Assembly: GCA_003116875.1 (NCBI GenBank)
Contig: BCKT01000002.1
Span: 372,001-436,000, forward strand
Length of the DNA stretch: 64,000 nt
Direction: 5' to 3'
Origin: Takashimella koratensis
Lineage: Eukaryota > Basidiomycota > Tremellomycetes > Trichosporonales > Tetragoniomycetaceae
Under the pieces are notes generated by a model. The model saw nothing but the letters and a program-made list of their open reading frames with translations. It made no database searches and had not been told where the DNA came from. Shown piece after piece: positions 34,623-46,931 of the stretch (positions are counted from its first letter, which is position 1; each line of letters opens with the position of its first letter). Made by a program: the position numbers and the translations under genes.

Positions 34623-37514
34623 TTACCCAACCCAGAACTTTGCAAACGCCCTGGGCAAGTCCTTGACACTGCTCGACGACCTCATCTTCTTTTCCTTCTC
34701 CTTGACCAGCTTCCCTGTTTCCTTCTCATCCTTGATCGTGCTTGAGGTCGACTTGTCGAGCCCCTTGACTGGTTCGGTAGGACTATCGAACCCTTTGCTA
34801 TCGGCTGACGATCCCGATCCTGACCCAGAGCCCGACCCTGACCCAAATCCAGAACCCGACCCAGAACCCGAATCGAGACGAGGACTGGTGGCGGAATCTT
34901 TGCTGCCCCGCTTCTGAGGCGCCAACTGTGTTCGACTCATATTCATAGATCCTCGGTTCCGGACCGACCCGCTGCCCGGTAACCCATTCGGTGCCGACGG
35001 GTAGCTCGTCCCGAATTCAGTGGTCGAGCCAGTGTTATACACTCGAGACCCTTGGGCGCCCAGCGATGCCATGCTGGGGGCGTTGAACGAGCTGGGTGGG
35101 GGCCGTTTCTCTTCGTTGAACGAGACGCTGCGAGTTGAGGTCGAGGGCCCAATCTGCTGCGAATTGCGCAGGCTGCTAGGTGGGAGACCACCAGTACTCT
35201 TGGATCGCCCATCGACGCCGCCGTTGCCTGTGAGCGAGGGGCGTAAGGGTGCTCGGCCGGCCCGATCCTTGTCCTTCTCCGGCGATGACATGGTCGAGAC
35301 ATGGACGGTGCCGGGTGATGTCGATCGGGATCCGCTAGACGAGTAATCGGCGTCGTCCCAGCACACTGTCTGAGATCTCGGCAACGAGACCTTCTTTTGT
35401 CGCACGCTGTCGGGCGGAGTCGGCTGGCCGTTGGCTGGCATGGGAGGCTGGGAGTATCCCGAGGGAGTGGCGATCATGGACGCGGGTCTCTGTCGGTTTG
35501 TCGGGTAGCTGACACTAGGCGTGTCGCTTGCCTGGCGGCCGTGATGCGCCATGGGCTCAGGCTCGAGCAAGCGAACCGATGAGTTCGAGAGGCGTTTCTG
35601 GTGTCGAGTGCTCGGCGAGGTCGGGGCGGACATATGGTGCTGAGGCTGGAAGCCAAACGACGGTTGCGGGTATCCCGGGAAAGCAGGGTACGGGTACTCC
35701 TGTGGGAAAAGTCGTTCGGGCATCCTAGTGTCTCCAATGAGCAGTTTTTGGAACGCCAGGACCGTGTAAAATGCTTCGTTGCCCGCATTGCCGAGAGGGA
35801 TATGCGCGGGAACGGGGATCTGAAGTTGGTGCAAGAGCTGTCTCAAGCTGGTCAAGGGTTGTCGGCGGTCCTCAACACCAGGCACGCCCTGGCGCTGAGC
35901 TTGTTGCAACATGGCGAATTCAAGTTGAAGTACGTCGAGCTGGACGATGTTGGAGGGGAGGGTGGAATTGGCCGGTAGAGGGAGGGGCTGCAGCTCGCCG
36001 ACGGATAGGAGAATCAGGATGTTGGCAGTGTTGTCAGCTTCCTGCGAAGCGAGAGCTCCGAGAGATGCACTGGATCAGACTGTCAGCTCGAGTTATCACC
36101 ACGGAGCTGTACGACCTACTCTAGAATGCGCTCTACACTGCGCTCAGCGACAAATTGGCTCTTGCCAAAGCCGTAGGCTCGTGGGTAGCTGGGCCTGTCG
36201 GTGTTCGTCCGCTGAAGTTCACTGTTAGCTACTCACAACGTTTTGCAGCTGACTGGGCTCTCACCTTGTCAACCCATTCCTCGGTGATGTAGTGAGCTTT
36301 GCGATAGTTCTTGTCCGGGACTGGTGGCCATACATCCTGATGGATGGTGAGGATGATGATCAGCTTTATTGTGGAGAGTCTACAGCTGACAGTCAGAACT
36401 CACCACCGCGCGCAAGTTGGCACATCTGACAGCCGCGAGCCCAACCTCCAGCACTAGACCCTTGCCTCCCTGGCCCGGCCTGGCCATCGCTGTCCGTCCA
36501 TGACCCGGTACGACTCCCTGTGGCGGTCCTCCCTTCTCCCACCAAGTTGTCTTCACGCACGCCCAGGAGTACCCGCGCCCATTTGTTCGTACACCTAACT
36601 CATCCCGCTCTCCATGACCGCCCGTAAAGAAGAGAGCCTGAACGACGCTCGGGTCGCCGTATCGGACCCTACTACGGAGGTGTGCGAGCTCAGCGGGGGC
36701 GAGTGAGCCACATAGTTTGCGGTATGAAGCGAGATCGGTCAAAGTCACGAGGCGGTGAAGAGATCGGGTTCGGGATGGGACAGGGGTGAGAGGGAGGAGC
36801 GTGGGTGGTTCTTTGTCCAGTGTCTCGCCGAACCTGGGGGAGGTCACATGGGTCAGCCGGGTAAATCACAATGGAAGCGAGGAGCGAGCAGCGAGGAAAG
36901 CTGCGCACCTGGTCTTAATCATGCGTGCAAACAGGGCGATCTGATCTCGCCGAGCAGCAACGTGCGCCCTCCCGGTGACGCTGTCGACGACGACTGTCCA
37001 TGCGGTGTCGGCATCAGTACCACGCTCTTCTGTCGCTACAGGTGTCTTGGGGTGGCTGGGAAGCGGAAGAAGAGCGCAGACGTCATGCCGATGAGAACTC
37101 ACCCATGACCTCCCAGCCAAAGCCGAGAAACTCGTTGAACGAACCAAAGTACCCGCTCCATGAGGCATCCCACCAATCCACCCCCTGAGCATCGAAATCA
37201 CCGCTGCGGAGCGCACCGTCCACGAGGCCGAGCAATCCGGGATTGGGTAGAGGGTGGGAGGAGATGAGGGTGTATTTTGGATACCCGGCGACGTGGGCGG
37301 TGACGGAAGAGGCAAGGTGCGCAATGGAGGGGGTGATGAAAGGAATGTGACAAGGCCGAAGGTGATCAATGGTCAGCGTGGTGTCATGCGGGCAGGTGGG
37401 AGGTTACGTTGGAATAGGACTAGACTGGGGAGTAGCTCACAGGTATGCGGCATAGATCGAGTGCAGGTCGACGTTGTAGTCGGCTGGGTTGCCGTACTTT
37501 GTCGAGTCAGCCAT
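34623..37514 (-). CDS. Gfd2/YDR514C-like protein with RNase H-fold (DEDDh-type) domain and long disordered tail
   Basis: Seven exons join in frame: 37514-37441, 37203-37103, 37029-36909, 36833-36404, 36336-36265, 36211-36120 and 36069-34623, about 778 residues. The N-terminal half shows the layout of the fungal Gfd2/YDR514C exonuclease-fold family: a VLEVGLA segment, then HYITEEW, YGFGKS and finally GNAGNEAFYTVLA, the conserved last motif. The first catalytic Asp-x-Glu expected before the LEVGLA strand is not evident (ACVKTTWWE in its place), so activity is doubtful. The C-terminal 400 residues are Ser/Pro-rich and include a (Gly-Ser)n tract at about 34803-34875. Intron 1 is 237 bases and partly open, so its acceptor is less certain than the others. 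Role unknown. Confidence 0.65.
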
Positions 37515-39528
37515 GGTGCCGGTGTGGGCTGGCTAGGGGATGTGGACAATGTTGAAAGAGGAGAGGCTCGGTCGGCAGCACAGGTCGTGAACAGGGAGGA
37601 CTCTCGGGTAGGGGTAGGAGGGGTAAGGGACTGCTCGGCGCCCGACCGCTGGCCTTCCCCGCGCGCCCGGCCGAGTGGGGGAGGAGAAAGAAATCGTCCG
37701 TGTGTCTGGGTGGGTGCGGTGGGAGTGTTGCACAGTGGTACGATTGTCGGTAAAAGTCCGGGCGAGGGATCGAGGGAGCTGGCACAAAGATGTTGGGAGG
37801 AGTGAAGCTGAGAAGAAGAGGTGGTTAGTGAACAGGAGTAGAGGCAGAGATCACGAGTATGAAAGTGACGAGGCAGGCAGGTAGGGTAGGGTAGGGTGGA
37901 GTGGGGTAGGGTGGAATGGAGGATCGGGTGGATGGAATGGATGAGCGGTTGGGAAGCGAAGATTTGAGCCAAGATGAGACAAGAGGAGAAGCAAGGCGAG
38001 GAGGGCAAGGGCGCCGGCCGATGGCCAGGGGTCCGGCGGTGTCAAGGGTAGGTAGCGAGGTGTTGTTTCTAGTTCTAGTTGGAGACGAGAAACGAGACAA
38101 TGCGCACTGACCGTCTCAGAAGGGTAGGGGAGACAACGGATGGAGGTAGAGGTGGGATACGAGGGGGGGGGCGAAGTTGCGCACGGACGTAGTGAAATGG
38201 TAGGGTTGAGGGTCGACTCACGATTCTAGGACTGCAGCGTCATGCCATGGATGATGAGGGGAGGGGAGGTGGGAACCAAGGAAGGGGAGGGTGGAATGAA
38301 TGAAATCGAGTAAAATGTGGGTGTGGGTCTAGGTCGCGAGTCAAAGTGGAGATGGTTCCAGTCGTCTCATACCCGTCGCACGTCCATCCCTCCCTGCTCC
38401 CTGCTCCCTGCTCTTTCCTCCTTTCCCGTTGCCGTAGCCCGAGGTGGTCAAGGGCAAGGTATGTACTGTATATGTGGACTGGATGTACCCAATCGCAGCC
38501 TGGGCTGAACCAAGGGGCAGACCAACCAGGGCGGGGGCTTGGGAAACGGCGGGGCAAGGGAGGTCTAGGAGGCCGCAACGAGCTACAGGCCAAGATGTGA
38601 CGACGACGAGGACCAGGCCAATAATGGTGGGCCGCGGTGGAGGTACGAGGTAACGAAAGAGGCGTCCCCGGGCGCAAACCCAATTCCAATTTTTTTCAGA
38701 TTCACAAACGTGTAGCACCAGGGCGCTCTCTCTGGCTTTCCCCCTCGCTCCCTCCTTCGCTCCCTTCCTTACATTGCCGCGCCCCGCCGCCCGGCCGGCC
38801 GGTCGTCGTCGTCACATCTGCCCGCCAGTCAGTATATCTGTCCGACTCTGATCGCAGTCGCAGTCGCATCGCACCGCACAGTCGTCGATATGGTACCGTG
38901 CCGTACCGGGTAAGGGTGAGCGACGGGTAGAGCTTGTACGGCGCCAAGCCGGGCCCTGGAAGGAAGGGAGGGAGAGAGGGAGGGAGAGAGGACGCTCGTG
39001 TTGGGTCCCGGCACAGATCTCTCACCTGCCTTGACATCCCTCAGTGTCGTAATAGAGCGTCGTTGCATTGCGGCTGCACACGTCGCCGGGTCTACCGCTC
39101 TTCTACCCTTTCCCTAGAGCACCCTCAACCCGCTGCCCTCTCGCCCCCGACTTCAACCTCATGTGATGCAATGTGATTTGTCCATGTAAAACGTGAAACC
39201 GGTGCAACCAGGACCCGTTCGTTGCCGATTCAAATCTCCGCTTCCAGTAACTGCCTGTTCATCGACCCTCACTCAGCCCGGCGACACCCGCAGGCTCACG
39301 CAGGCTCAGGTTCGCCGGACTCGAACAGCGCTCGTCGCGCTAAAGGGAAGCAAACCGCAGCGTGCATGTGAACGAGATAACAGGTAGGCTAAAGATAGTG
39401 TACAAACGACCACGACAAAGCTCCTAGGTTGGCGCAAACGACTGGCGCTTTCACAAAGGTGCTAATCTACAGCGCCCAGGTCGTGCCTAACCCAGCGAGG
39501 TGTTTTCTCAACCCGCCGCCGCGCCTAT
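37515..39528. other. Two-kilobase region without a recognised gene
   Basis: It lies upstream of the Gfd2-like gene and downstream of lipoyl synthase, both on the minus strand. It is rich in G/A runs and short purine repeats. Several overlapping ORFs on both strands look like compositional noise. A long promoter or noncoding first exon is possible. Confidence 0.35.
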
Positions 39529-41313
39529 CTACGACGCCTGGTCAGCTGCCGGGGAGACTCGACCAACGTCGTCCTTTTCAACCGCCATCTGCGCAGTTGC
39601 CCTTGCAGCCGCCTGCGCGCGACGCTTCTTGAGCACATTCTCAATAAAGAATTCGCCAGCCTGTAGGTTGCCGAGTTGTCAAAGTGGGAACAAGTCGTAT
39701 GAAGAGGAGAAAAAAAAAAAAAACACAGTTTAGCTTCTTTTTCATGCTTGTTCTTAGTCCCACCCTCCCTCGTCCTACTCGTCTCCACAGCCGCGGTCTG
39801 AGCAGGCACACCCTCATAGCATGGGAATCGACAAGGGGATGCACACTCTCGATCGTACCGACTCCAACGTTTCCACTCACCTTGTAACTGGATCGAACAA
39901 GAGGTCCACTGGCGACATAGAGGAAGCCCATGCCCTCCGCGACCTCCTTCCATCGGGCAAACTCCTCAGGCTCCACATATCGGTCAACCTTCATGTGCCG
40001 CTTCGTGGGGCGCATGTACTGGCCGAAAGTGACAACGTCCACATCCGCCTCGCGTAGTCCTAGAGTCGGAATCATCAGCTGTGACCACTTGTGACGAGTG
40101 TAATTCACGTATGCACGACCTAATCACCCTACTCACGCCTAAGAGTCTCGTGCAGCTCCTCCTCCGTCTCACCGACACCAAGCATGATACTGCTCTTCGT
40201 CAAGATCTCCTTGCCTGCACTCTCCGCCGCGCGCTTCGCAGTAGCCAAGACATCCAGACTCTGCTGGAACCCGGCACGTCTATCACGCACAAAAGGCGTG
40301 CACCGCTCGACCGTCTCCACATTGTGCGCAAACACGTCCAGCCCCGAAGTCGCAACTGCAGCGATAGCGTCTTCACCCTTGCCTGCGAAATCGGGAGTCA
40401 AAGCCTCAACAAGGATTTTGGGCGCTTTCTGCTTGATCTTGGAGATTGTAGATGCGATGTGGGCCGCTCCGCCGTCCGCGAGGTCTATGGACACCACGTT
40501 AGCCTCAGAACATATATGAGCGAAGCAGATACTCACCGTCACGATCGACACTGGTCAGAACGATGTAACCCAAACCCCATCGGCTGATCGCCTCTGCCGT
40601 GTTCTCAGGCTCGTGCACGTCGAGAGGTGGAGGTGCGCGCGATGTCTTGACCGAACAGAACTTGCACCCTCGGGTACATTGATCACCCATGAGCTAAACG
40701 TCCCAGAAGCAGTCCTCGTCAGCAACTGACTCTTTAAGCCAGCTCAAGATGATCACACAAACTCACCATGATAGTCGCTGTCGCCGCACCTTTGCCGCCG
40801 CCCCAGCAGTCTCCGATATTCGGGCACTTTGCCTCCTCACACACAGTGTGAAGGTTGAGTCCACGCAGATCCTTCTTGATCGCGCTGTACGAAGCTCCCG
40901 TGGGGATCGGGTGTTTCAAGAAACTTGGCAATCGGGGTCTGCATTACACAAAGTTGGATTTGTCAGACACGACAACGTGACGCGAGATTCCAAGGATAAG
41001 GGACTCACTGCTTGGTGTTGCCCAGAACCACACGCTCAGAGGCATCAGGCAGTGGTTCGCCAGAGACAAAGTCGCCAAAAGTCAGTCCGTCATCGAGTTT
41101 CTGGAACCGCCGCTTGGGCTGGGCGGAGGAAGAGGAGGCGGTAGTGTCGATGGGACCCGGGGCGGCGGTGGCGAGAGCGCGAGAGGAAGAGGGGGTTGCG
41201 ATCCGTGCGAGCTGGTGTGATGGATTGTGGTAAGATTTGTCAGCAAGAAGTAGAGGGTGAGTGGGGGGGCGACTTACACCAGACGAGGCGTGTAGAAGGC
41301 GTCGATTGAGCAT
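39529..41313 (-). CDS. lip5: Lipoyl synthase, mitochondrial
   Basis: This radical SAM enzyme inserts two sulfurs into octanoyl groups on mitochondrial dehydrogenase subunits. Seven exons read in frame: 41313-41278, 41211-41009, 40938-40767, 40693-40537, 40484-40137, 40059-39881 and 39660-39529, about 408 residues. The auxiliary iron-sulfur cluster cysteines are C113, C118 and C124 ([14 protein letters not shown]). The radical SAM cluster is C143, C147, C150 (CTRGCKFC). The closing RSSYKAGEF motif is present at residues 361-368. The Arg/Ser/Ala-rich N-terminus looks like a mitochondrial presequence. The last intron contains an A14 run. Length and motif order match the family. Confidence 0.95.
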
Positions 41314-42408
41314 GGTGAAGGGGACAAGGGAGTAAGGCGTGGTAAGTTGCGCGATAAGATGGGGGGAAGAAGGAGCGAGAGGAACTCTGTCCGTGAGATC
41401 GATGTCGAGGTTGATCAAGAGGGGGGGAAGAAGGAAGGATGAAAAGATGAGTAAAGAGTCGAGTGGAGAGTCGAGATGTTGTTGGAAATGGTCGATGGAG
41501 TTGATACTCGTCTGACCCGATGATCGGCACTGGTCCCCCACCAACGAGCAACGGCTGATTTCCAAGTAAGTGATTTCCAAGTTTTTGAGTCAGTCCCAGC
41601 CGTGTTGGAAATCACGAGTCTCACGGCAAACCACGTGGGAAAGGGCCACCGGTATATCCCCGCCCCCCATTTAATTGCGAGATGCCGGCTTTGAGCTCGT
41701 CTACCGATATCTCAGAGCTCGCCCTCTACGACTGATTAAAGTTGCGCTTGCAAGAGGACGCCGTTTCCCACAACGTCAAGCGTAACCGTATGCTACCGGA
41801 TCACTCACTCGACGACCGAGGGTTGGGCAATGGTTGCAAAGCCCGGCGAGATAAGATCCTTGCTCTCCTGCTCTAACTCTTGGACTAGATGAGGGAAGTT
41901 ATCGATGGATGAACTCGTCGAACAGCTCGTCGCCTCCTCCGTAACCAAGTAGAACCGGAAGCCAGGCTGTGCGCTGCTGCCTGGTCAACTATCGTCTTTG
42001 GTCGGTAACGACTCCAGCGCAATGGTGGCTGAGACACAGCGTAGCATGTTAAGCGTGGGATCGGACGGACATAGGATGAAACTCTCTTTTGGCCCGCAGC
42101 GGAATTTCTTTGACCCGCTATGAACACGCACTCTCGTATCTCTGTATCAAAAGCTGGATACGCAAGCGAGGTACTCGGTGGTCATAGCATCGTGGGATGC
42201 GCCTTACCCTTCGCCGGCTGGCCGGTTTACCGATCATGGGAAAAACATCCTTGGCAGGCCCGGCACAACGAGATCCACAGCCAAGCACGCCAACATGAGC
42301 TCAATCCGAGGGCGTGCTGAAGGCGCTTTTCGCACCCAGATAAAACCATCCGAGACAACTATCTCCCTCTTCACTCCACCTCATCTCTCTCACTTGTTCA
42401 GAAACGCA
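41314..42408. other. Divergent intergenic region
   Basis: It lies between the starts of lipoyl synthase (minus) and the catalase-like gene (plus), so it holds both promoters. No further gene seen. Confidence 0.4.
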
Positions 42409-43446
42409 ATGCCTCTGCCAACGGATCCAACCATTGTACAGACCTCGACCGAGATTGTTCAAACACTTCATGAGGTGTTCGGCCCTCACCCCGGATTTCG
42501 TCCTGGTGAGTACAAAACGAGTCTCACGAAGAACGCTGTGATCACCGGTCAGAGATTCTTCCCTCGGTCGTTTGGCACTGGTAACTGGACACTGACGATG
42601 ACCTGGGATACAGCTCACGCGAAGGGTATCCTTCTGTCGGGAACCTTTACCCCGACCAAAACGGCTGCCGAGCTATCCAAAGGACAACACTTCAACGCCT
42701 CTCAAACTCCTGTGATCGCTCGCTTCTCGTCATCGACAGGTCTTCCCCAACTTCCCGATACAGACGCACAAGGTAACCCTCGAGGCCTAGCTATCCGTTT
42801 CTTACTCGCTTCGACACCGATTCGTCGTCACACGGACATCATCGCACATTCTACCCCTCGTTTCCCTGTTCGAACTGGCGAAGAGTTTCACCAGCTTTTC
42901 CAGTCGGTCAAAACTGGAGCGGTCCCCGAGTTTCTAGCATCGCATCCCAAAGCAAGAGAATTCTTTGAATTCCCTAAACCGTTTCCTCGTTCTTTCGCTT
43001 CCGAAGCCTTCTTCTCGGTTTCGGCGCTCAAGCTCGTCGCCCTTTCCGGGAAAGAGACGTTTATTCGATATCGGCTCGTACCTGACGGTGGGATCAACCA
43101 CCTCTCGGAAGACGATTTGCGAACCAAATCCGACAACTATCTTTATGACGAGCTTCGTGACCTTCTCCAACGTGGACACGTTGGATTCCGACTTCAGGCT
43201 CAGATCGCAAGAGAGGGCGATGTCGTCGACGACGCTACCTCGGTTTGGCCAGAGGATCGGTCGATCGTCGATCTCGGCATGATTACCCTCGACAGCCTCG
43301 TGGAGGAGAACGACGAGGAGCAGCGCAAGATCATCTTTGACCCCGTTCCCCGGATCGACGGCGTCGAGTCGGCCGGCGACCCTTTGATGGACACACGTGC
43401 AGCAGTATATCTGCTAAGTGGAAGGGAGAGGCGATCCGCCAAGTAG
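42409..43446 (+). CDS. Small catalase-like heme peroxidase (srpA-like)
   Basis: A single-exon gene of 345 residues. It covers only the catalase core, as in the catalase-related peroxidases that use heme to consume peroxide. The distal His is H70 in AHAKG. ARFSSSTGLPQ is the strand after it, and the proximal heme-ligand Tyr is Y334 within RAAVY, with the catalase-type Arg four residues before. It lacks the long N-terminal arm and C-terminal domain of full catalases and has no peroxisomal SKL signal (it ends SAK). The ATG at 42409 is chosen because it fits the family; in-frame upstream ATGs exist, for example at 42295, adding a poorly conserved extension. It is intronless among intron-rich neighbours. 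Confidence 0.85.
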   Translation: MPLPTDPTIVQTSTEIVQTLHEVFGPHPGFRPGEYKTSLTKNAVITGQRFFPRSFGTGNWTLTMTWDTAHAKGILLSGTFTPTKTAAELSKGQHFNASQTPVIARFSSSTGLPQLPDTDAQGNPRGLAIRFLLASTPIRRHTDIIAHSTPRFPVRTGEEFHQLFQSVKTGAVPEFLASHPKAREFFEFPKPFPRSFASEAFFSVSALKLVALSGKETFIRYRLVPDGGINHLSEDDLRTKSDNYLYDELRDLLQRGHVGFRLQAQIAREGDVVDDATSVWPEDRSIVDLGMITLDSLVEENDEEQRKIIFDPVPRIDGVESAGDPLMDTRAAVYLLSGRERRSAK

Positions 43447-44162
43447 GTCAGGCTATTGTCAATATCACCCTGGCTCCTTCGCTGGAAAAAGTCTCGAAAT
43501 CAATTGTGTTTTCCACGTCTTTATCTATGGAGCGGATTAAGAAAAGGCAGCTTCTCTCAGTCTTCCGAAACACGTGTTGATAGTGGGGAAGTCTTGTGAT
43601 ATATGTAATCAAGTATTGATTCAAAGTATTGTGAAATTCCCAAGGGCTGAGAAACCCCATATGGTTGCCACTGCCCTCCAAAGTGAACCGTATGGCAGCG
43701 ATTGTGAGCACTGAATATACACTGTCCCGTCGGGAATCCACTGTCGGTGGAGGTATAGCGATACGGTGGAGGCGGTTGTGGAGGGCCGAAGAAAAATGTT
43801 TGGTAATAAGTTCCGCGGCAGACCCTCAATTGGGAAATCAGAATAAGCGGAAACGGTGCCTGAGTCCACCAGGCGGGTTTCTCACGCACTTCATTACCAT
43901 GCCTGGAAATCATAGCTGAAAGGCGCAGCATGCACCTAAAAGCTATATAAAGAGCTATAAAGAGCATGAATGATGAACAATCCGGACAGATCCACGAATA
44001 TCCAAAAGGCCAGTAAGTGTCGCTGCGAGGCTTGTCAGAGGTTTGCGTCTTTCCATCCCTAAGACTGGCAGATTGGGTAAGGGCGGGCCGAAGACACTTT
44101 GGTTCTTTCGTTCGAGCATTGCTCAACAAGCTATTCAGCTATTTATCGTTGAATCAATCATT
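43447..44162. other. Intergenic region upstream of the short-chain dehydrogenase
   Basis: No gene supported. Contains the TATA element at 43943-43952. Confidence 0.4.
43943..43952 (+). promoter_or_regulatory. TATA box of the short-chain dehydrogenase gene
   Basis: CTATATAAAG, followed 7 bases later by a second CTATAAAG, lies about 215 bases before the ATG at 44163. Strong TATA boxes are often found on regulated fungal genes (inference). Confidence 0.5.
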
Positions 44163-45119
44163 ATGCCGTCCGTCCTCATCACCGGAACTAACAGGGGGTG
44201 AGTGTACGCTCTCTTCTTCTTCATTGCACACCAACTGACTCTGCAGTATCGGCTTGGGCCTGGCCAAGTCGTACCTCGACCTCGGCTACACCGTCGTCGG
44301 TGCCGTTCGTGATCCGAGCAAGCAGCCCGCTCTCGAGGGTCTCATCACCGTCAAACTCGACGCTCAATCCGAGTCTGACCCTTTCGAGGTGAGTTGACCC
44401 CTTCTAGATCAGTACTGACATCAGGCTGTAAGCGCGATCAAAGCAAAGGGTATCAACTCGCTCGACCTCGTCATCGCCAACGCCGGTGTCGGGGGAGATA
44501 TGACCCCCTTCGGTTCGATCAAGGTCGAAGAGTTGATGCCTGTTATCAAAGTCAACACGATCGCTCCGTTGCTCTTGTTCCAAGCTACATTGCCTATCCT
44601 CGCCAAGGACGCAAAATTTGTGGTGGTTTCGACTATGATGGCTATGACAAGCGCGGACATGTATCACAATGCTGGCCAAGATGCGTACAGAATCAGCAAG
44701 GTGCGTTTGGAAACGACTTGACCTGCCTCTCGTATCATCTTTCTATACAGCGGTGGTGTTCAGCTCACACTTTGTCCAGAACGCTGTCAACTTCATCGCG
44801 AGGACGCTGCACTTCCAGCACCCCGAGTTGACCATCTTCACCATCAGCCCCGGCTGGGTAGACACGTGAGTCGCCTCATAGACAATCTACACGGGAGTAA
44901 TTCTAACTTTGACCTTAGCGACATGGGCTCCTGGGGTGCTTCATCGCGAGGCATGGCTGCGCCTCCTCAGAAGCTGTCTGATACCCTGCGTAAGTGTCTT
45001 TATGGTGAACATGTCCTGATCATACATCAGCCAAGATCGTTGCTACTATCACCGGCGCCACGAAAGACCGCGAATCTGGCCATATGGTCGACTACGATGG
45101 CACGATTGCAGAGTATTGA
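44163..45119 (+). CDS. Short-chain dehydrogenase/reductase
   Basis: A classical SDR oxidoreductase of 232 residues using NAD(P)H; the substrate is unknown. Six exons read in frame: 44163-44197, 44247-44388, 44425-44700, 44780-44865, 44919-44989 and 45031-45119. The cofactor motif TGTNRGIG is at residues 7-14, NAG at 78-80, and the catalytic YxxxK is Y147/K151 with a Ser/Thr about 12 residues before it. SPGWVDT is the usual loop after strand 6. It is shorter at the C-terminus than many SDRs but complete for the Rossmann fold. The closest general type is the C-factor-like group of small SDRs. Confidence 0.9.
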
Positions 45120-45693
45120 GCCTTGAAGTGCTGCAGAACGCAAAGGAGGACGGGAAAGAAGAAGGGAATTCATACTTGTCAATGCCATTTTATGCAGACT
45201 TGGAAGAAGCGAGCTCAATCAAGATATGATTGTTCCCCCCATGTAACGCCCACGTGCCTTGACCCCCCCCGCGCACCGCTTGGGTGGCAAACCGCTTCCC
45301 GGTTCCTAGCAACGTAGACACACACACACACACACTTTTGGACACACGCATAACCTCGTTACTCACTCTCTGACCATCATCCACCAGCTCAATCACCCCC
45401 GACAGCAGGCCAAGAAACAGCTGCAGCAGCTGCGCACTGTTCTTGTCTTCAATAACCTCGACTTCCTTCCGAGAGACCACACGTAACTCGCTGCACAGCT
45501 CGACTTTGCGAGACTTTCGCATCAACCACCTGCGCAGCGACCTCCTCTTCACCGGCTTCAATCCTTTCTTCCCACCCTTTCCCCTTGCCCCACTTTCTAC
45601 CTCCTACTTGACTCCACCTCCAGTTTACCTGTCTTTCTTCTCCTCTTTCTAACTCCTCCCTCTACCTCGCACCACCGCACACCAACATCCACC
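45120..45693. other. Intergenic region with pyrimidine-rich leader
   Basis: No gene seen. A short (CA)n run occurs at 45318-45335 and a C/T-rich leader occupies about 45550-45690. Confidence 0.4.
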
Positions 45694-46931
45694 ATGTCTC
45701 AACAGCCTGCGCAGACTTTCGCTTCCCACCTCATTGCCCAAACCCTCTCTTCCATCGCCCTACTCGAATCCCTCTCGCTCATTTCTCCCAATGACGCCGC
45801 CGACATCCGTGCCAAGCTTCCTAACCCCTACACTACCTTCCCTTCTCTCGCGATGGGCTCTACACCGGGCGCGTCGACTTCGGACCTCTCTATGAACATG
45901 AGTGCGATGCGGCTAGGACCACCTGGGGCCGGGGTGGGTGGGCCCTCGGGTGGACCGAGCTCGCCCCTGCCTAGCCCGATGGGGATGTCGGGTCCAAGTG
46001 TGAACGGAAGCCAGATGTCGTTACCTGCGCTCCCGCCAAGAGGCAGGGTGGAGAACCGCGCAACAGCGTTGTGGGACTACCATGGCCAGGTTAGTAAAGC
46101 GTTACCGCTGTCAGCTGCCTCGTGGTTGATGGTGAAGCTGGATTGGGGGGCACTGTACTAACGATCATACAGGAGCAAGACGACTTGGTGTTCCGAAAAG
46201 GCGACACCATCATCATCGACCAAGAAGGTGAGCACTGCCCATGTCCTATCTCTACCTTGCATAACCTACACACGTATCTTTGACTGACAAGTTTTAGTCA
46301 ACGAGCAATGGTATCGTGGCCGCGTGATTCCTCAGGGCCAGATGCAGCCTCTCGACCGCTCTGGTCTCTTCCCGAGCAACTACGTTGAGAAGATGTACGA
46401 CTCACCTTCCTTGTCTTATCCATTGCCCCTTCGTCTCCCATCCCCTCCTCTCTTGATCCCTGGGCTACCTCGTATCACACCATTCTGACGCCCCACTCCA
46501 GGCCGCCAAGCTCATTCCAATCCCCTCCGCCGATCGGACCCCAGGCGATGGTCCCTTACCAGCCAGAGCAGAACCAGTCAATGGCGATGCAGCCGGTCCC
46601 TACACAACAGGTGGTACAGCAGCCTCAGCAACCGCCCGAGGATCCCAAGAAGCACGGCAAGATGGGCAAGTACGGCGAGCAGGTGAGTCGTCGACTGTCC
46701 ACCTTGCTTTTTTGGCAGGGCTAGCAGGTTACTCAGTCGGAGTTGAAGCTGATATCCCGGCTTCAGCTTGCTGGAGCGGCGGTGAACGGAGCAGGATTCG
46801 GATTCGGCGCTTCCCTTGCGAGCAACATCGTAAACGCGAGTACGTATCCGCGAAGTCCTATTATATACGTACAGATCTCTCAAGACTGCCGCTGACCATG
46901 ACTTACTCCTCACCTCCATCTAGTTCTCTAA
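45694..46931 (+). CDS. SH3-domain protein of the PIN3/LSB1 type
   Basis: By homology, these proteins bind proline-rich partners such as Las17/WASP at cortical actin patches. Six exons read in frame: 45694-46089, 46173-46227, 46298-46394, 46502-46682, 46767-46839 and 46924-46931, about 269 residues. The N-terminal 120 residues begin with a helix and then become Gly/Ser/Pro-rich. The SH3 domain lies at about residues 123-182 (ALWDYHGQEQDDLVFRKGD ... WYRG ... GLFPSNYVE). A Gln/Pro-rich linker follows. The C-terminal helix GKYGEQLAGAAVNGAGFGFG is typical of fungal PIN3/LSB relatives. The final exon carries just 8 coding bases. Confidence 0.88.

Noticed and set aside
36840..37440. Reading the first intron of the Gfd2-like gene as coding
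   Set aside because: Part of it is open in a useful frame, but no AG acceptor precedes that stretch; the acceptor at 37204 gives a consistent frame.
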